Source: Mycobacterium sp. OAS707 (GTDB lineage Bacteria; Actinomycetota; Actinomycetes; Mycobacteriales; Mycobacteriaceae). Taken from it: 64,000 nucleotides of DNA. The position numbers and the translations under genes are program-made. The stretch is from contig NZ_JADBDS010000001.1 of the NCBI RefSeq assembly GCF_014873705.1, forward strand, positions 1,116,001 through 1,180,000. Direction: 5' to 3'. Positions within the stretch are counted from its first letter, which is position 1; each line of letters starts with the position of its first letter. Positions 8,668 to 17,014 of this stretch are shown one piece after another. The notes below the pieces were generated by a model. It worked only from the letters and a program-made list of their open reading frames with translations. It ran no database searches and had not been told where the DNA came from.

Positions 8668-9612
8668 CTAAAAGACCACCGTCTGGTTGCCGTATCGGAT
8701 GATGCGGTCCTCACAGTGCCACAGCACCGCGCGCGACAGAACAAGGCGTTCGACATCGGCACCGAGACGGACCAGATCTTCGACGCCGTGGCGATGGTCC
8801 ACCCGCACTACGTCCTGCTCGATGATGGGACCGTCGTCGAGGTCCTCGGTCACGTAATGAGCTGTCGCACCGACGAGTTTGACGCCACGCTCCTTTGCCC
8901 GCCGATACGGCGCTGCCCCGATGAAGGCGGGCAGAAACGAATGATGAATGTTGATCGTCGGACAGCCGACTTCTGCCAGAAATTGCGGGGTGAGGATCTG
9001 CATGTAGCGTGCCAACACCACCAGATCGACGTTTCCTCGTAACAAGTCGAGTTGTCGTCGTTCTGCGTCGGCGCGAATATCCTTCGTCGAGGGCACATGC
9101 AGGAATGGCACAGAAAATGGCCGCACCTGATCTGCAAGATCCGGATGGTTGGAAATCACCATCACGACCGACATGTCGAGCTCGCCCCTGCGATTGCGCC
9201 ACAACAGATCAAGCAGGCAGTGGTCCTCCTTCGACGCCATGATTGCGACCCGTTTTGGCTTGGCGGCCTCGGTCAAGCGGAAATCCATATCGAACTGCAA
9301 GGCGACCTGCTCACGGAAATCCCGTTCCAGTCCATCGCGCGCAGCCGTCAAACCAGGCAGGTTGAATATCGTCCGCTGCATGAACGTGCCGCCGGACTGT
9401 TCGGTGGAATGCTGATCCAGCGACACGATGTTGGCGCCCGCGTTCGCCAGGAATGCGGTCACCGCCGCCACCAACCCCGGTCGATCGTCGCAGCGCAGCA
9501 GTAATCGACCCACGTCCTTCACCCGCACGTCCCCGCGACCTGGGCTCGGGTAGCCCTCCTCCACGGGCTTCAGGGTTCCATCCCGTTGGGTATCCGGTCG
9601 TGAAAACTGCAC
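8668..9612 (-). CDS. purU: Formyltetrahydrofolate deformylase
   Basis: 314 residues. Seen: N-terminal ACT-like domain (RLLLRCDDRPGLVAAVTAFL), KRVAIMASKEDHCLLDLL, then the formyl-transfer core with NIHHSFLPAFIGAAPY and GATAHYV...DGPIIEQD, giving the Asn/His/Asp catalytic set. Reaction: 10-formyl-THF + water to THF + formate, balancing one-carbon units. The start is uncertain: GTG 9612 gives a length like the M. tuberculosis protein (about 310), while GTG 9522 after GGGGA would give 284 residues beginning just before the ACT domain. Confidence 0.93.
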   Translation of the reverse strand: MQFSRPDTQRDGTLKPVEEGYPSPGRGDVRVKDVGRLLLRCDDRPGLVAAVTAFLANAGANIVSLDQHSTEQSGGTFMQRTIFNLPGLTAARDGLERDFREQVALQFDMDFRLTEAAKPKRVAIMASKEDHCLLDLLWRNRRGELDMSVVMVISNHPDLADQVRPFSVPFLHVPSTKDIRADAERRQLDLLRGNVDLVVLARYMQILTPQFLAEVGCPTINIHHSFLPAFIGAAPYRRAKERGVKLVGATAHYVTEDLDDGPIIEQDVVRVDHRHGVEDLVRLGADVERLVLSRAVLWHCEDRIIRYGNQTVVF

Positions 9613-10061
9613 ATCTCACGCCGGCTGGGGCCGCTGTCATGCGACTGAGCGTGGTCTCGCACGTTGCCGACGGGCAGCGGGTTAACGAGTCGGCAGGGTC
9701 CAAACCCGATAGTGCCGCGCAAGTGCGGGACCCCGTTCGCACCCGAATTCCACTGGCTCAATCAACGCACAGCGAAAAGATGGCAGAAACCCTTACGCTG
9801 CCGTCAACGCAATTAATGTTATTGGCTGACAACTTCGCCAAGGAGACGCCCCGAGGATGATCACCAGTGGAAATTCAACCAGGCACGATTGCCGAGAAGC
9901 TGCCAACAGCTTGCTGCGAGGCACATTATTTGTGAGCCGACATCGACGTACAGGAAAAGATTCTATTGCTAGCTGGAATCCAAGTAAGTCGTGGCGAGAT
10001 ACTGATCTGCGACAGCCGGCCACAACGCCGTTGTTGGCCGACTGCCCGAGAAGGGACAAGA
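9613..10061. other. Intergenic region between purU and the acyltransferase operon
   Basis: A 449-bp gap. I see no convincing gene: short frames exist on both strands but lack family motifs. The 9857 frame starts at an ATG directly behind GAGG but has no coding character. The region must hold the divergent promoters of purU and of the 10.06-kb operon. The only clear structure is a hairpin at 10017-10040 just upstream of the operon start. Confidence 0.6.
10017..10040 (+). promoter_or_regulatory. Hairpin in the leader of the acyltransferase/ThiF operon
   Basis: Seen: arms CGGCCACAAC (10017-10026) and GTTGTTGGCCG (10030-10040) pair over 10 bp with a single bulged T around a 3-nt loop. It ends 21 nt before ATG 10062 and 10 nt before the AAGGGA ribosome-binding site. 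Inferred: an operator or an RNA structure affecting translation. Confidence 0.45.
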
Positions 10062-10811
10062 ATGACCGTTCCCAAGTCTGAGGCCGCCCGCCGCAACTTT
10101 GTCAGCCTGAAGCGGACTCCAAGTTGTTGGGATCCGGACAGTGAAACCACGGTGGTATTCGCACAACCGGCGACCGAACGAGACCTCTGGTTGGACTACG
10201 TCCGTGGTGCGTGCGAGAACTACCGCAAACACGGCGTGGAAAGGGCACTCGATATGGATGCGCTCCGCAGCGGTGCCGACACGGTCATATTCGCCGCCTG
10301 TGTGAATGACGCGGGCAGGGTCGTTGCCGGTTTGCGTGGACGGGGCCCCTATCAATCCGCCGATGAATGCCACGCACTTCTCGAATGGAGTGGTCAGCCC
10401 GGCCTCGCCGCTGTCCGCAAAATGGTCGCCGACCGGATACCGTTCGGCGTAGTTGAAATGAAAACCGCATGGGTGGCCGACGATCCCGAGCGCGGCCGGC
10501 AACTCACCAGTGCCATCTCCCGTACTCCCCTTCACGCGATGCCACTTCTCGATATTCAGTTCATCGTCGCGACGGCGGCAGAGTATGTGCTGAAGCGCTG
10601 GCTATCCTCGGGTGGGCAGCTGGCGACGAAGATCCCCGCGACGCCCTATCCGGACCACCGCTACCAGACGAAGCTCGCATGGTGGGACCGCAGCACATTC
10701 GCCAAACACGCTGACCCCAAACAGCTTTCATTGTTCTTTGCCGAGCAGAAAGAACTGGCCAAACGAGTCGACCAGTCAACCGACATCGTTACCGCCGGAA
10801 CCATGCGATGA
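10062..10811 (+). CDS. Putative GNAT/FeeM-like acyltransferase-fold protein
   Basis: 249 residues from ATG 10062, preceded by AAGGGA; the longer frame from 9966 runs through the leader hairpin. I do not recognise a characterised homologue. Seen: LWLDYVRGACENYRKHGVE, then a strand reading VIFAACVNDAGRVVAGLRGR, then VEMKTAWVADDPERGRQL and HAMPLLDIQFIVATAAEYVL. This order resembles the autoinducer-synthase/FeeM branch of GNAT acyltransferases (N-terminal helix, sensory strand pair, arginine-rich acyl-donor loop). Its stop overlaps the next start by 4 bp (ATGA), so it is coupled to the ThiF-nitroreductase fusion. Inferred: both act in one pathway that makes or modifies a small acylated molecule. 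The fold call is tentative. Confidence 0.6.
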   Translation: MTVPKSEAARRNFVSLKRTPSCWDPDSETTVVFAQPATERDLWLDYVRGACENYRKHGVERALDMDALRSGADTVIFAACVNDAGRVVAGLRGRGPYQSADECHALLEWSGQPGLAAVRKMVADRIPFGVVEMKTAWVADDPERGRQLTSAISRTPLHAMPLLDIQFIVATAAEYVLKRWLSSGGQLATKIPATPYPDHRYQTKLAWWDRSTFAKHADPKQLSLFFAEQKELAKRVDQSTDIVTAGTMR

Positions 10812-12949
10812 TCTCTGGCTCCGACGATGGCCAGCGGTGCAACGGAATAGTTCTTGACACCGACGATCCCGCGAGTGCCGCACTGCTAGACAACCTGCGC
10901 GCCGACGCACGGATCGAGTTCGTCGACAATGTGCGCCAACAGTCGGCGACGCTGTTGGAACTCAGGCCATCGCCCTCGCCCGAGCTGACGGCCGAGCCGA
11001 CCCGGTGGGTGTATTACCCGTGGCGGCGGACGGTGGTCAGTGTGCTCGGGCCACGCGCATTTCGGCTGGTGCGGCTCGACCGAAACAGGAACTTGATCAC
11101 CGCCGAGGAGCTCGATCAGTTGAGCCGGCTCCGCATCGGCGTCGTCGGTCTGAGCGTCGGGCACGCGATCGCCTACACCCTTGCGGCCCAAGGGTTGTGC
11201 GGTGAGCTGCGGCTGACTGACTTCGACGACATGGAGCTGTCCAACCTGAATCGGGTGCCGGCGTCGGTCTTCGACCTCGGCGTCAACAAGGCAGTGGTGT
11301 GCGCCAGGCGGATCGCCGAGCTCGACCCGTACCTGCCAGTGACTGTAATGACGACCGGTATCACGCCGCAGACAGTCGATGACTTTCTGAACGGTGTTGA
11401 CATCGTCATCGAGGAATGCGACTCACTCGACGCGAAAGTCCTTGTCCGCGAGGCTGCCAGGGCGCGACACCTTCCCGTGTTGATGGCAACCAGTGACCGC
11501 GGTCTACTCGATGTGGAGAGGTTCGACATCGATCCTTCTCGTCCGCTCATGCACGGGCTGCTGGGCGATCTGAATGTCGCAAGCCTCGCCAATCTGACCA
11601 CCAAGGACAAGTTGTCCTACGCGCTGCGCATGACCGATGCGACCCGCGTGTCCCCTCGGATGGCCGCATCTCTTGTCGAAATCGGCAAGACGTTATCGAC
11701 CTGGCCGCAGCTCTCATCGGAGGTAGCGCTCAACGTGTCGGTCGTCGCCGAAGCGGTCCGGCGAATCGGACTGCACGAGAAACTGCCCTCCGGCCGGGTT
11801 CGAATTGACACCGCAGCCGCGCTCGATGCGCTCACAGAGCCCCCGATGGTGGCCCCCGATCCCCCACCTGTCGAGGAACCGGGACAACAGGAGGCGCCGA
11901 CCGGGCCTTCGGAAATCGTCGCCGCCGCGGCGGGCCGCGCACCTTCTGGTGGCAACGCCCAGCCATGGCGCATCGAGGCGCACGACGGCGCGATCCGCAT
12001 CCGGCTGGCGCCAGAGGACACGACGGCGATGGACGTGCAGTACCGCGCAAGCGCCGTGGCTCTTGGCGCGGCGACGTTCAACGCAAGGGTCGCCGCGGCA
12101 GCACATGGCTTTGTCGGCGACGTCGACTTCCAACCGGGCGACGAAGCATCTCCCATCAACGCAGTCGTGCGCCTCGCGCCCGGCGACCAACCAGAACTCA
12201 CCGCGATGTACGACGCAATGCTGCGCCGAGAGACGAATCGTCGCAAGGGTGAACGCATCCCGATCGCGGCGCAAACCCGCGAGCTGCTCGCTGCGGCCGC
12301 ACGCGCCGAAGGCGCCCGGCTTCAGATCATCAGTGAGTCAACGGATCTCGACCGCGCAGGAAGTGTTCTCGCGGCAGCAGACCGCATCCGTTATCTGACG
12401 CCGCGGCTGCACTCGGAGATGTTCGCGGAGCTTCGCTTCCCAGGGGATCCCGCACCGGAGTCGGGTATCGATATCCGCACGCTCGAACTCGATCCTGCCG
12501 ATCTGGTGATGCTCGACATCTTGCGGCGCTCCGAGGTGATGGCGAACCTGGCGGCATGGGATGCCGGGACCGCGCTTGGCGAGGATACGTATCAGCGGGT
12601 GATCGCGAGCGCCGCGATCGGCATCATTTCCGTGTCCGGTCAGCGACTCACCGACTATGCCCGCGGCGGGTCGGCCGCCGAATCGGTATGGATCACAGCA
12701 CAACAGCACGGCCTTGCCGTCCAACCCGTTTCACCGGCCTTTCTGTATGCGCACGACGACGAGGATCTGCGTGAGCTCTCGCCGGCTTTCGCCGGGGAAC
12801 TGCGTGATCTGCAATACAATTTCCGCAAGCTGGCCAATACCGAGGCAACCGAATCACAGGTCTTGGTACTCAGGTTCAGTCGCGCACGGAGGCCATCGGT
12901 GGCTAGCCGGCGTCGTGGGCCACATCACGTCTCGTCCCCAACGGGCTGA
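10808..12949 (+). CDS. ThiF/E1-like adenylyltransferase-nitroreductase fusion (Rv1355c family)
   Basis: 713 residues. Seen: an N-terminal extension (about 1-98), a ThiF/MoeB Rossmann domain (about 99-270) with RIGVVGLSVGH, the acidic block DFDDMELSNLNR, the downstream NKA, and EECDSLDAK; then a linker rich in Pro/Glu and a nitroreductase-like FMN domain (about 360-700) starting GRAPSGGNAQPWR. I do not see the CxxC zinc pairs or the catalytic cysteine of canonical E1/MoeB enzymes. M. tuberculosis Rv1355c (named MoeY) has the same architecture and also lies next to the Rv1354c c-di-GMP gene. Inferred: adenylates a carboxylate, with a redox step in the same chain. Substrate unknown; a role in molybdopterin synthesis is not supported. 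Confidence 0.85.
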   Translation: MISGSDDGQRCNGIVLDTDDPASAALLDNLRADARIEFVDNVRQQSATLLELRPSPSPELTAEPTRWVYYPWRRTVVSVLGPRAFRLVRLDRNRNLITAEELDQLSRLRIGVVGLSVGHAIAYTLAAQGLCGELRLTDFDDMELSNLNRVPASVFDLGVNKAVVCARRIAELDPYLPVTVMTTGITPQTVDDFLNGVDIVIEECDSLDAKVLVREAARARHLPVLMATSDRGLLDVERFDIDPSRPLMHGLLGDLNVASLANLTTKDKLSYALRMTDATRVSPRMAASLVEIGKTLSTWPQLSSEVALNVSVVAEAVRRIGLHEKLPSGRVRIDTAAALDALTEPPMVAPDPPPVEEPGQQEAPTGPSEIVAAAAGRAPSGGNAQPWRIEAHDGAIRIRLAPEDTTAMDVQYRASAVALGAATFNARVAAAAHGFVGDVDFQPGDEASPINAVVRLAPGDQPELTAMYDAMLRRETNRRKGERIPIAAQTRELLAAAARAEGARLQIISESTDLDRAGSVLAAADRIRYLTPRLHSEMFAELRFPGDPAPESGIDIRTLELDPADLVMLDILRRSEVMANLAAWDAGTALGEDTYQRVIASAAIGIISVSGQRLTDYARGGSAAESVWITAQQHGLAVQPVSPAFLYAHDDEDLRELSPAFAGELRDLQYNFRKLANTEATESQVLVLRFSRARRPSVASRRRGPHHVSSPTG

Positions 12950-12968
12950 CCCGATACGGAGGATCTAG

Positions 12969-14816
12969 GTGCCAAGCAGCCTGGAGCTGGTCGTCACGTC
13001 AGTCGCTACCCAACTGATGGGCGTCAACGCAGCCACCTCGGTCCAGGTGAGTCAGCGCGTGTTGGCGGATCTCGTCGAGTACTTCGATGTCGACGTCAGC
13101 TTCTTGCGTCGCAACGATCACAGCATCCGCGCGTCGATATTGGTCGCCGAATGGCCGGTCCGCCCTGGAATCCCCGACCCGGACCCGCTGGCCGTCGTCT
13201 ACTTCGCCGATGCCGATCCGGTTTTCGCGCTCGCCGAGCATCAGAAGGAACCCGTCGTCTTTCGTCCGGAACCCGCGACCGATGACTACCAACGCACGAT
13301 CAACGAGAGCAGGCAGGTCCCGGCGACGTCGATGGCGTGTGTGCCGTTGCTGTCTGGCGACGAAACATCCGGCGTGCTCGGCTTCGTCAAGTTCGGTGAC
13401 CGCGACTGGTCCGCGGAAGAACTCAACGCACTGAAGGCGATCGCATCGCTGTTCGCTCAGGTGCAGGCCCGTGTGCTCGCCGAAGAACAACTGCGCTACC
13501 TGGCCGAACACGACGACCTGACCGGTCTGCACAACCGCCGCGCGCTGCTGGCGCACCTCGACGCGCGACTGGCGGCCGGCCAGCCGGGTCCGGTGTCGGC
13601 GTTGTTCTTCGACCTGGACCGGTTGAAGGCCATCAACGACTACCTCGGCCACACCGCGGGTGACTGGTTCATCCGCGTTCTGGCCAAACGCCTGCGTGAA
13701 GGAGTCGACGGCCCGAGCCTCATCGCCCGGCTCGGTGGTGACGAGTTCGTGGTCGTGCCAGCCAATTCGATGGACGCGGATACCGCAGAGCAGCTGGCCT
13801 ATCGACTGCAGTCGACGCTGCGCAAACGCGTTGCGATCGACGGCGAAATGCTGACTCGGACTGTGAGTATCGGTGTGGCACTTGGCGTTCCGGGCCGCGA
13901 CACCACCTCGGACCTGCTCCGGCGCGCCGACCAGGCGGTGCTGACCGCGAAGGGCTCCGGCGGCAACACGGTTGCGGTGTTCTCCGACGAGATGTCGTTG
14001 GAAAGCGAGTTCCGCAACGACATCGAGCTTCATCTGCAGAGTGTGATCGAAAGCGGATCGCTGCTGCTGCACTATCTGCCCGAAGTGGACATGCGCACCG
14101 GCGAGATCCTGGCCGCCGAGGCGCTGGTGCGATGGGAGCATCCCACCCGCGGGCTGCTGTCCCCCGATTCGTTCATCGGGGTGGCCGAATCGATAAATCT
14201 CGCTGGCGAATTGGGCCGTTGGGTGATGCGTTCGGCCTGCGCGGAATTCGCGCGATGGCGCTCGCGTGGCGTAGGACTTGATGCAGTGTTGCGCATCAAC
14301 GTGTCACCGGTTCAACTGGTCACCGACGGCTTCGTCGAGTCGGTCGCCGACATCACCGCCGAATTCGGCCTCGCCCGCGGATCGGTGTGCTTGGAGATCA
14401 CCGAAAGTGTTGTGGTACAGGACATTGAGACCACACGGATCACCCTCGCCGGCCTGAAGCAGGCCGGCGTGCAGGTCGCGATCGACGACTTCGGCACGGG
14501 GTACAGCGTGCTGTCGCACCTGAAGTCGCTGCCCGTCGACACCCTCAAGATCGACAGAGGATTCGTCCGCGACCTCGGAGCCAATCCCGGCGATCTCGCG
14601 ATCGTGCGCGCCATCATCGCGCTGGCGGATGCGTTCGGTTTGCAGTTGGTGGCCGAGGGTGTGGAAACCGAGGCGGCAGCCCTCACGCTGCTGCGCCACG
14701 GCTGCTACCGCGCGCAGGGATTCCTGTTGTCGCGCCCCATCGAGGGCAATGCAATGGAGGCCCTACTGGCCAGGGGACGGATACCCGTCGACTTTTCCGC
14801 AGCGCCACGTCTCTAG
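12969..14816 (+). CDS. dcpA: GAF-GGDEF-EAL bifunctional c-di-GMP cyclase/phosphodiesterase
   Basis: 615 residues from GTG 12969 behind GGAGGA. Seen: GAF domain (about 25-165), GGDEF domain with intact RLGGDEFVV near residue 255, and EAL domain with EALVRWEHP near 382, plus the DDFGTGYS and ET loops needed for metal binding. The usual RxxD inhibitory site five residues before GGDEF is replaced (DGPS). Size, order and neighbour match mycobacterial DcpA (MSDGC-1, Rv1354c), reported to make and degrade c-di-GMP. It lies 19 bp after the ThiF fusion, so probably the same operon. The 3' end overlaps the convergent FAD gene by 54 bp. Confidence 0.9.
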   Translation: MPSSLELVVTSVATQLMGVNAATSVQVSQRVLADLVEYFDVDVSFLRRNDHSIRASILVAEWPVRPGIPDPDPLAVVYFADADPVFALAEHQKEPVVFRPEPATDDYQRTINESRQVPATSMACVPLLSGDETSGVLGFVKFGDRDWSAEELNALKAIASLFAQVQARVLAEEQLRYLAEHDDLTGLHNRRALLAHLDARLAAGQPGPVSALFFDLDRLKAINDYLGHTAGDWFIRVLAKRLREGVDGPSLIARLGGDEFVVVPANSMDADTAEQLAYRLQSTLRKRVAIDGEMLTRTVSIGVALGVPGRDTTSDLLRRADQAVLTAKGSGGNTVAVFSDEMSLESEFRNDIELHLQSVIESGSLLLHYLPEVDMRTGEILAAEALVRWEHPTRGLLSPDSFIGVAESINLAGELGRWVMRSACAEFARWRSRGVGLDAVLRINVSPVQLVTDGFVESVADITAEFGLARGSVCLEITESVVVQDIETTRITLAGLKQAGVQVAIDDFGTGYSVLSHLKSLPVDTLKIDRGFVRDLGANPGDLAIVRAIIALADAFGLQLVAEGVETEAAALTLLRHGCYRAQGFLLSRPIEGNAMEALLARGRIPVDFSAAPRL

Positions 14817-15698
14817 ATGGCTGTGTGTCTCGTGCATGTTGACGAACAAGCGTCGAGTCACGGAGCGGCAGTTGGATGCGGCACTTTTGGTGAAGGGCTG
14901 CGATGTCAGCAGTTCGACGCGACCGAAGCGACTGGCGGTCTGGCCGACCAGGCACAAGCGCAGTGGAGCGTCGTCGGCGGGCAATGCCTGACCGGTCGCC
15001 GGAGCCACGTACGGTCCGCCGCTGGCGACGGTCACACCGTGTCGAGCGCGAACCGCCAGCGGGCCAGTCGGGGTCGTGAACTCGGCACCGACCACGGCGC
15101 CTTCCTCGAACACGAGCCGCTCGAGCGAGGTGCCGTGATGAATGTCGATGTCGCGCTCTACAGCCTGTGCAGTGAGCCAATCCAGAACGGAGCCGTTTAC
15201 GTTGGCGGGATCGGGTGTGATCGAGCCGATTTCGGCGACCTCGATCGAGTCACCGTCAACGGTGCGTAGCGTAGTTGACTGCCAATCAGCCACGCGGGTG
15301 TAGAGATAGCCGTACGGCGATACCAGGCAACGCGCGGCCCAATCTCTGAGGCGGGCGCCGACGAACGGCATGACGACCCCACGCGGATCCACGGGCTCGG
15401 CGTGATCAACCACCCTGATCGGTACGTCAGCGTCCCGCGTCGACCTGGTCAGCGGACCAAGGTCAGCAGACAGCGAGGAGAAGTATTCGTTTGTGTCGGG
15501 ATCCGAAGTGTCGATGTCGAGCCAATGCAGTCGGTCGATCCTGGACCGGACCGCGACAGCCGCCCCTCCGGGGCCGTGCGCCTCGCGGGAGCTGGCGAGG
15601 AAAACGTCGCCGCCAAGGTCGACGACCGCCACCGAGTGCGCCAGTCCGGCGACCCCTGTACCGGTACATATGACGTCGACTTCTTCGTCCCAGTTCAC
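14763..15698 (-). CDS. FAD-binding (FAD-dependent oxidoreductase-like) protein
   Basis: 311 residues starting at GTG 15698 (GAGGT about 9 nt upstream). Seen: N-terminal nucleotide-binding motif VICTGTGVAGLAHSVAV, a GPGGAAVAV segment, and a second dinucleotide-binding-like stretch GVTVASGGPYVAPATGQALP near 240, as in the FAD_binding_2/ketosteroid-dehydrogenase family. It is much shorter than full dehydrogenases of that family (about 500), so the catalytic half is missing or reduced. Its last 54 bp are antisense to the end of dcpA. Function unknown; possibly linked to the redox chemistry of the neighbouring nitroreductase fusion. Confidence 0.7.
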   Translation of the reverse strand: MNWDEEVDVICTGTGVAGLAHSVAVVDLGGDVFLASSREAHGPGGAAVAVRSRIDRLHWLDIDTSDPDTNEYFSSLSADLGPLTRSTRDADVPIRVVDHAEPVDPRGVVMPFVGARLRDWAARCLVSPYGYLYTRVADWQSTTLRTVDGDSIEVAEIGSITPDPANVNGSVLDWLTAQAVERDIDIHHGTSLERLVFEEGAVVGAEFTTPTGPLAVRARHGVTVASGGPYVAPATGQALPADDAPLRLCLVGQTASRFGRVELLTSQPFTKSAASNCRSVTRRLFVNMHETHSHLETWRCGKVDGYPSPGQ

Positions 15699-16270
15699 CG
15701 TTAATTACCTCGATATTGCTAAATCGTCTGATAGCGGCACAGACAACGGGAACGCCGTTGTCGTCCTGACTGCGCCGAGAGCCGAGTTTTGGCGGTCACG
15801 CTCGATGAATCGGGTGAGTACTTCAAACGTTCGACATGACGTTGCCACAGCCCGCGCAGGGGTTCGAGGGGGTTTGCCAACGCGGACTATGGCAACCGTA
15901 TGAAAATACCACTGGGATTTGCTCGGTGATAGGGCAATCCGGCGTGACATAGGCCCACTGACCTCGGAATCAGCTGTCCGCGGCCGCCCGGCGAACGCCG
16001 GACCAAGAGTCATCACAATGTGTACCTTACATACCTTTTGGCTGATATGCAGACCAAAATGTGACCTAAAGTATTGACGTTCTGATTTGCCCCATGAGCC
16101 GCGCGCGGACTGCGCCGAGGAGGACCGTTGACGGCTTTGCCCTGAAAACCGGCGCGCCTACTCCTGCCGCTTATAGGCAACGGGTGAAAGAATCTCCAGA
16201 ATTGACTAATTTACGGAAACCACGATTATCCGACCACCGGCGCCACCACTTTCCAGATTGAGGCTCGGCA
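15699..16270. other. Intergenic region upstream of the FAD gene and first TetR gene
   Basis: A 572-bp divergent gap, unusually AT-rich around 16015-16085. I see no gene with family features. A 55-codon frame (ATG 16094 to TGA 16261) ends 9 bp before the TetR start, but its codon use is unlike the neighbours. The region presumably carries divergent promoters and TetR binding sites; I could not find a clean palindrome. Confidence 0.5.
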
Positions 16271-16951
16271 GTGACCGAACAGCTCGACAGGCGAGCGGAC
16301 ACCACGCGGCAACAGATTCTGCGCGCCGCGTCGCGGCAGTTCGCGCGCAGGCCGTATAGCTTGGTCAGCCTCGATGACATCCTGGCCGACGCGGAAGTCA
16401 CCAAGGGCGCGATGTATTTCCACTTCCGGTCCAAGCACGCGCTGGCGATGGCGATCATCGAACACCGGTTTGTGCTTGCGTCGGCGGCGGTCAACGAGCT
16501 GCTGGCGCGCAAGCTTTCGGGGCTGGAGACGCTGATCGACATCGTGTACCTGGTCGCGATCGAAGACATCGGCGACGAGATCGCCCGCGCCGGCTTGAAT
16601 CTCCTGGAATCCATTGGCCGCACTGACGGTCTGCAAGCAGATGTGCTGACGCAGTGGGTAGACGCGTTCGCCGCGATCGCAGGCAAGGCCATCAAAGACG
16701 GCGACATCATCGCCGACCGCGATGCGCATGGCATCGCGAAGCTCTTGGTGTCGATGTACCTCGGTCTGCGCCAGACAAGCAATCTCGCTGAGCCCGACCA
16801 GTTTCTGCGCGACCTGGAGAACATCTGGGCACTTGTGCTACCCGGTTTCGTCAAACCTGACCGGATCGACTATCTCAACCAGTTCATCAAGCGGCGCACG
16901 GCCGTTGCGCAAAAGAAGGCGACACCGCTTGCAGCGGATGCTCTAGGTTAG
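16271..16951 (+). CDS. TetR/AcrR regulator, butyrolactone-receptor-like
   Basis: 226 residues from GTG 16271. Seen: N-terminal helix-turn-helix about 10-60 with SLDDILADAEVTKGAMYFHF followed by RSKHALAMAIIEHR, the arrangement seen in ScbR/ArpA-type gamma-butyrolactone receptors; the C-terminal ligand domain is helical with no recognisable signature. A very similar regulator follows 63 bp downstream, so the pair probably arose by duplication. Inferred targets: its own promoter region and perhaps the divergent FAD gene. Ligand unknown. Confidence 0.85.
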   Translation: MTEQLDRRADTTRQQILRAASRQFARRPYSLVSLDDILADAEVTKGAMYFHFRSKHALAMAIIEHRFVLASAAVNELLARKLSGLETLIDIVYLVAIEDIGDEIARAGLNLLESIGRTDGLQADVLTQWVDAFAAIAGKAIKDGDIIADRDAHGIAKLLVSMYLGLRQTSNLAEPDQFLRDLENIWALVLPGFVKPDRIDYLNQFIKRRTAVAQKKATPLAADALG

Positions 16952-17014
16952 GATGCCCTTCAGGCCGTAGCCCACCCTGGATAGGCCGACGGAACCCCCG
17001 GAGGTACTCGGACG

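Noticed and set aside
9857..10081. Possible leader peptide before the acyltransferase gene
   Set aside because: GAGG precedes the ATG, but the translation has no hydrophobic or repeated codons and it overlaps the next start out of frame; only comparative data could revive it.
10808..12949. Molybdopterin biosynthesis role (MoeY name of the Rv1355c family)
   Set aside because: No zinc cysteines or thioester cysteine, and no other molybdopterin genes nearby.
15705..16016. 103-codon minus-strand frame in the gap before the FAD gene
   Set aside because: No motif, and its AT-rich upstream part looks like promoter DNA.
16094..16261. 55-codon frame ending 9 bp before the first TetR gene
   Set aside because: No ribosome-binding site, mixed third-position composition and no recognisable features.
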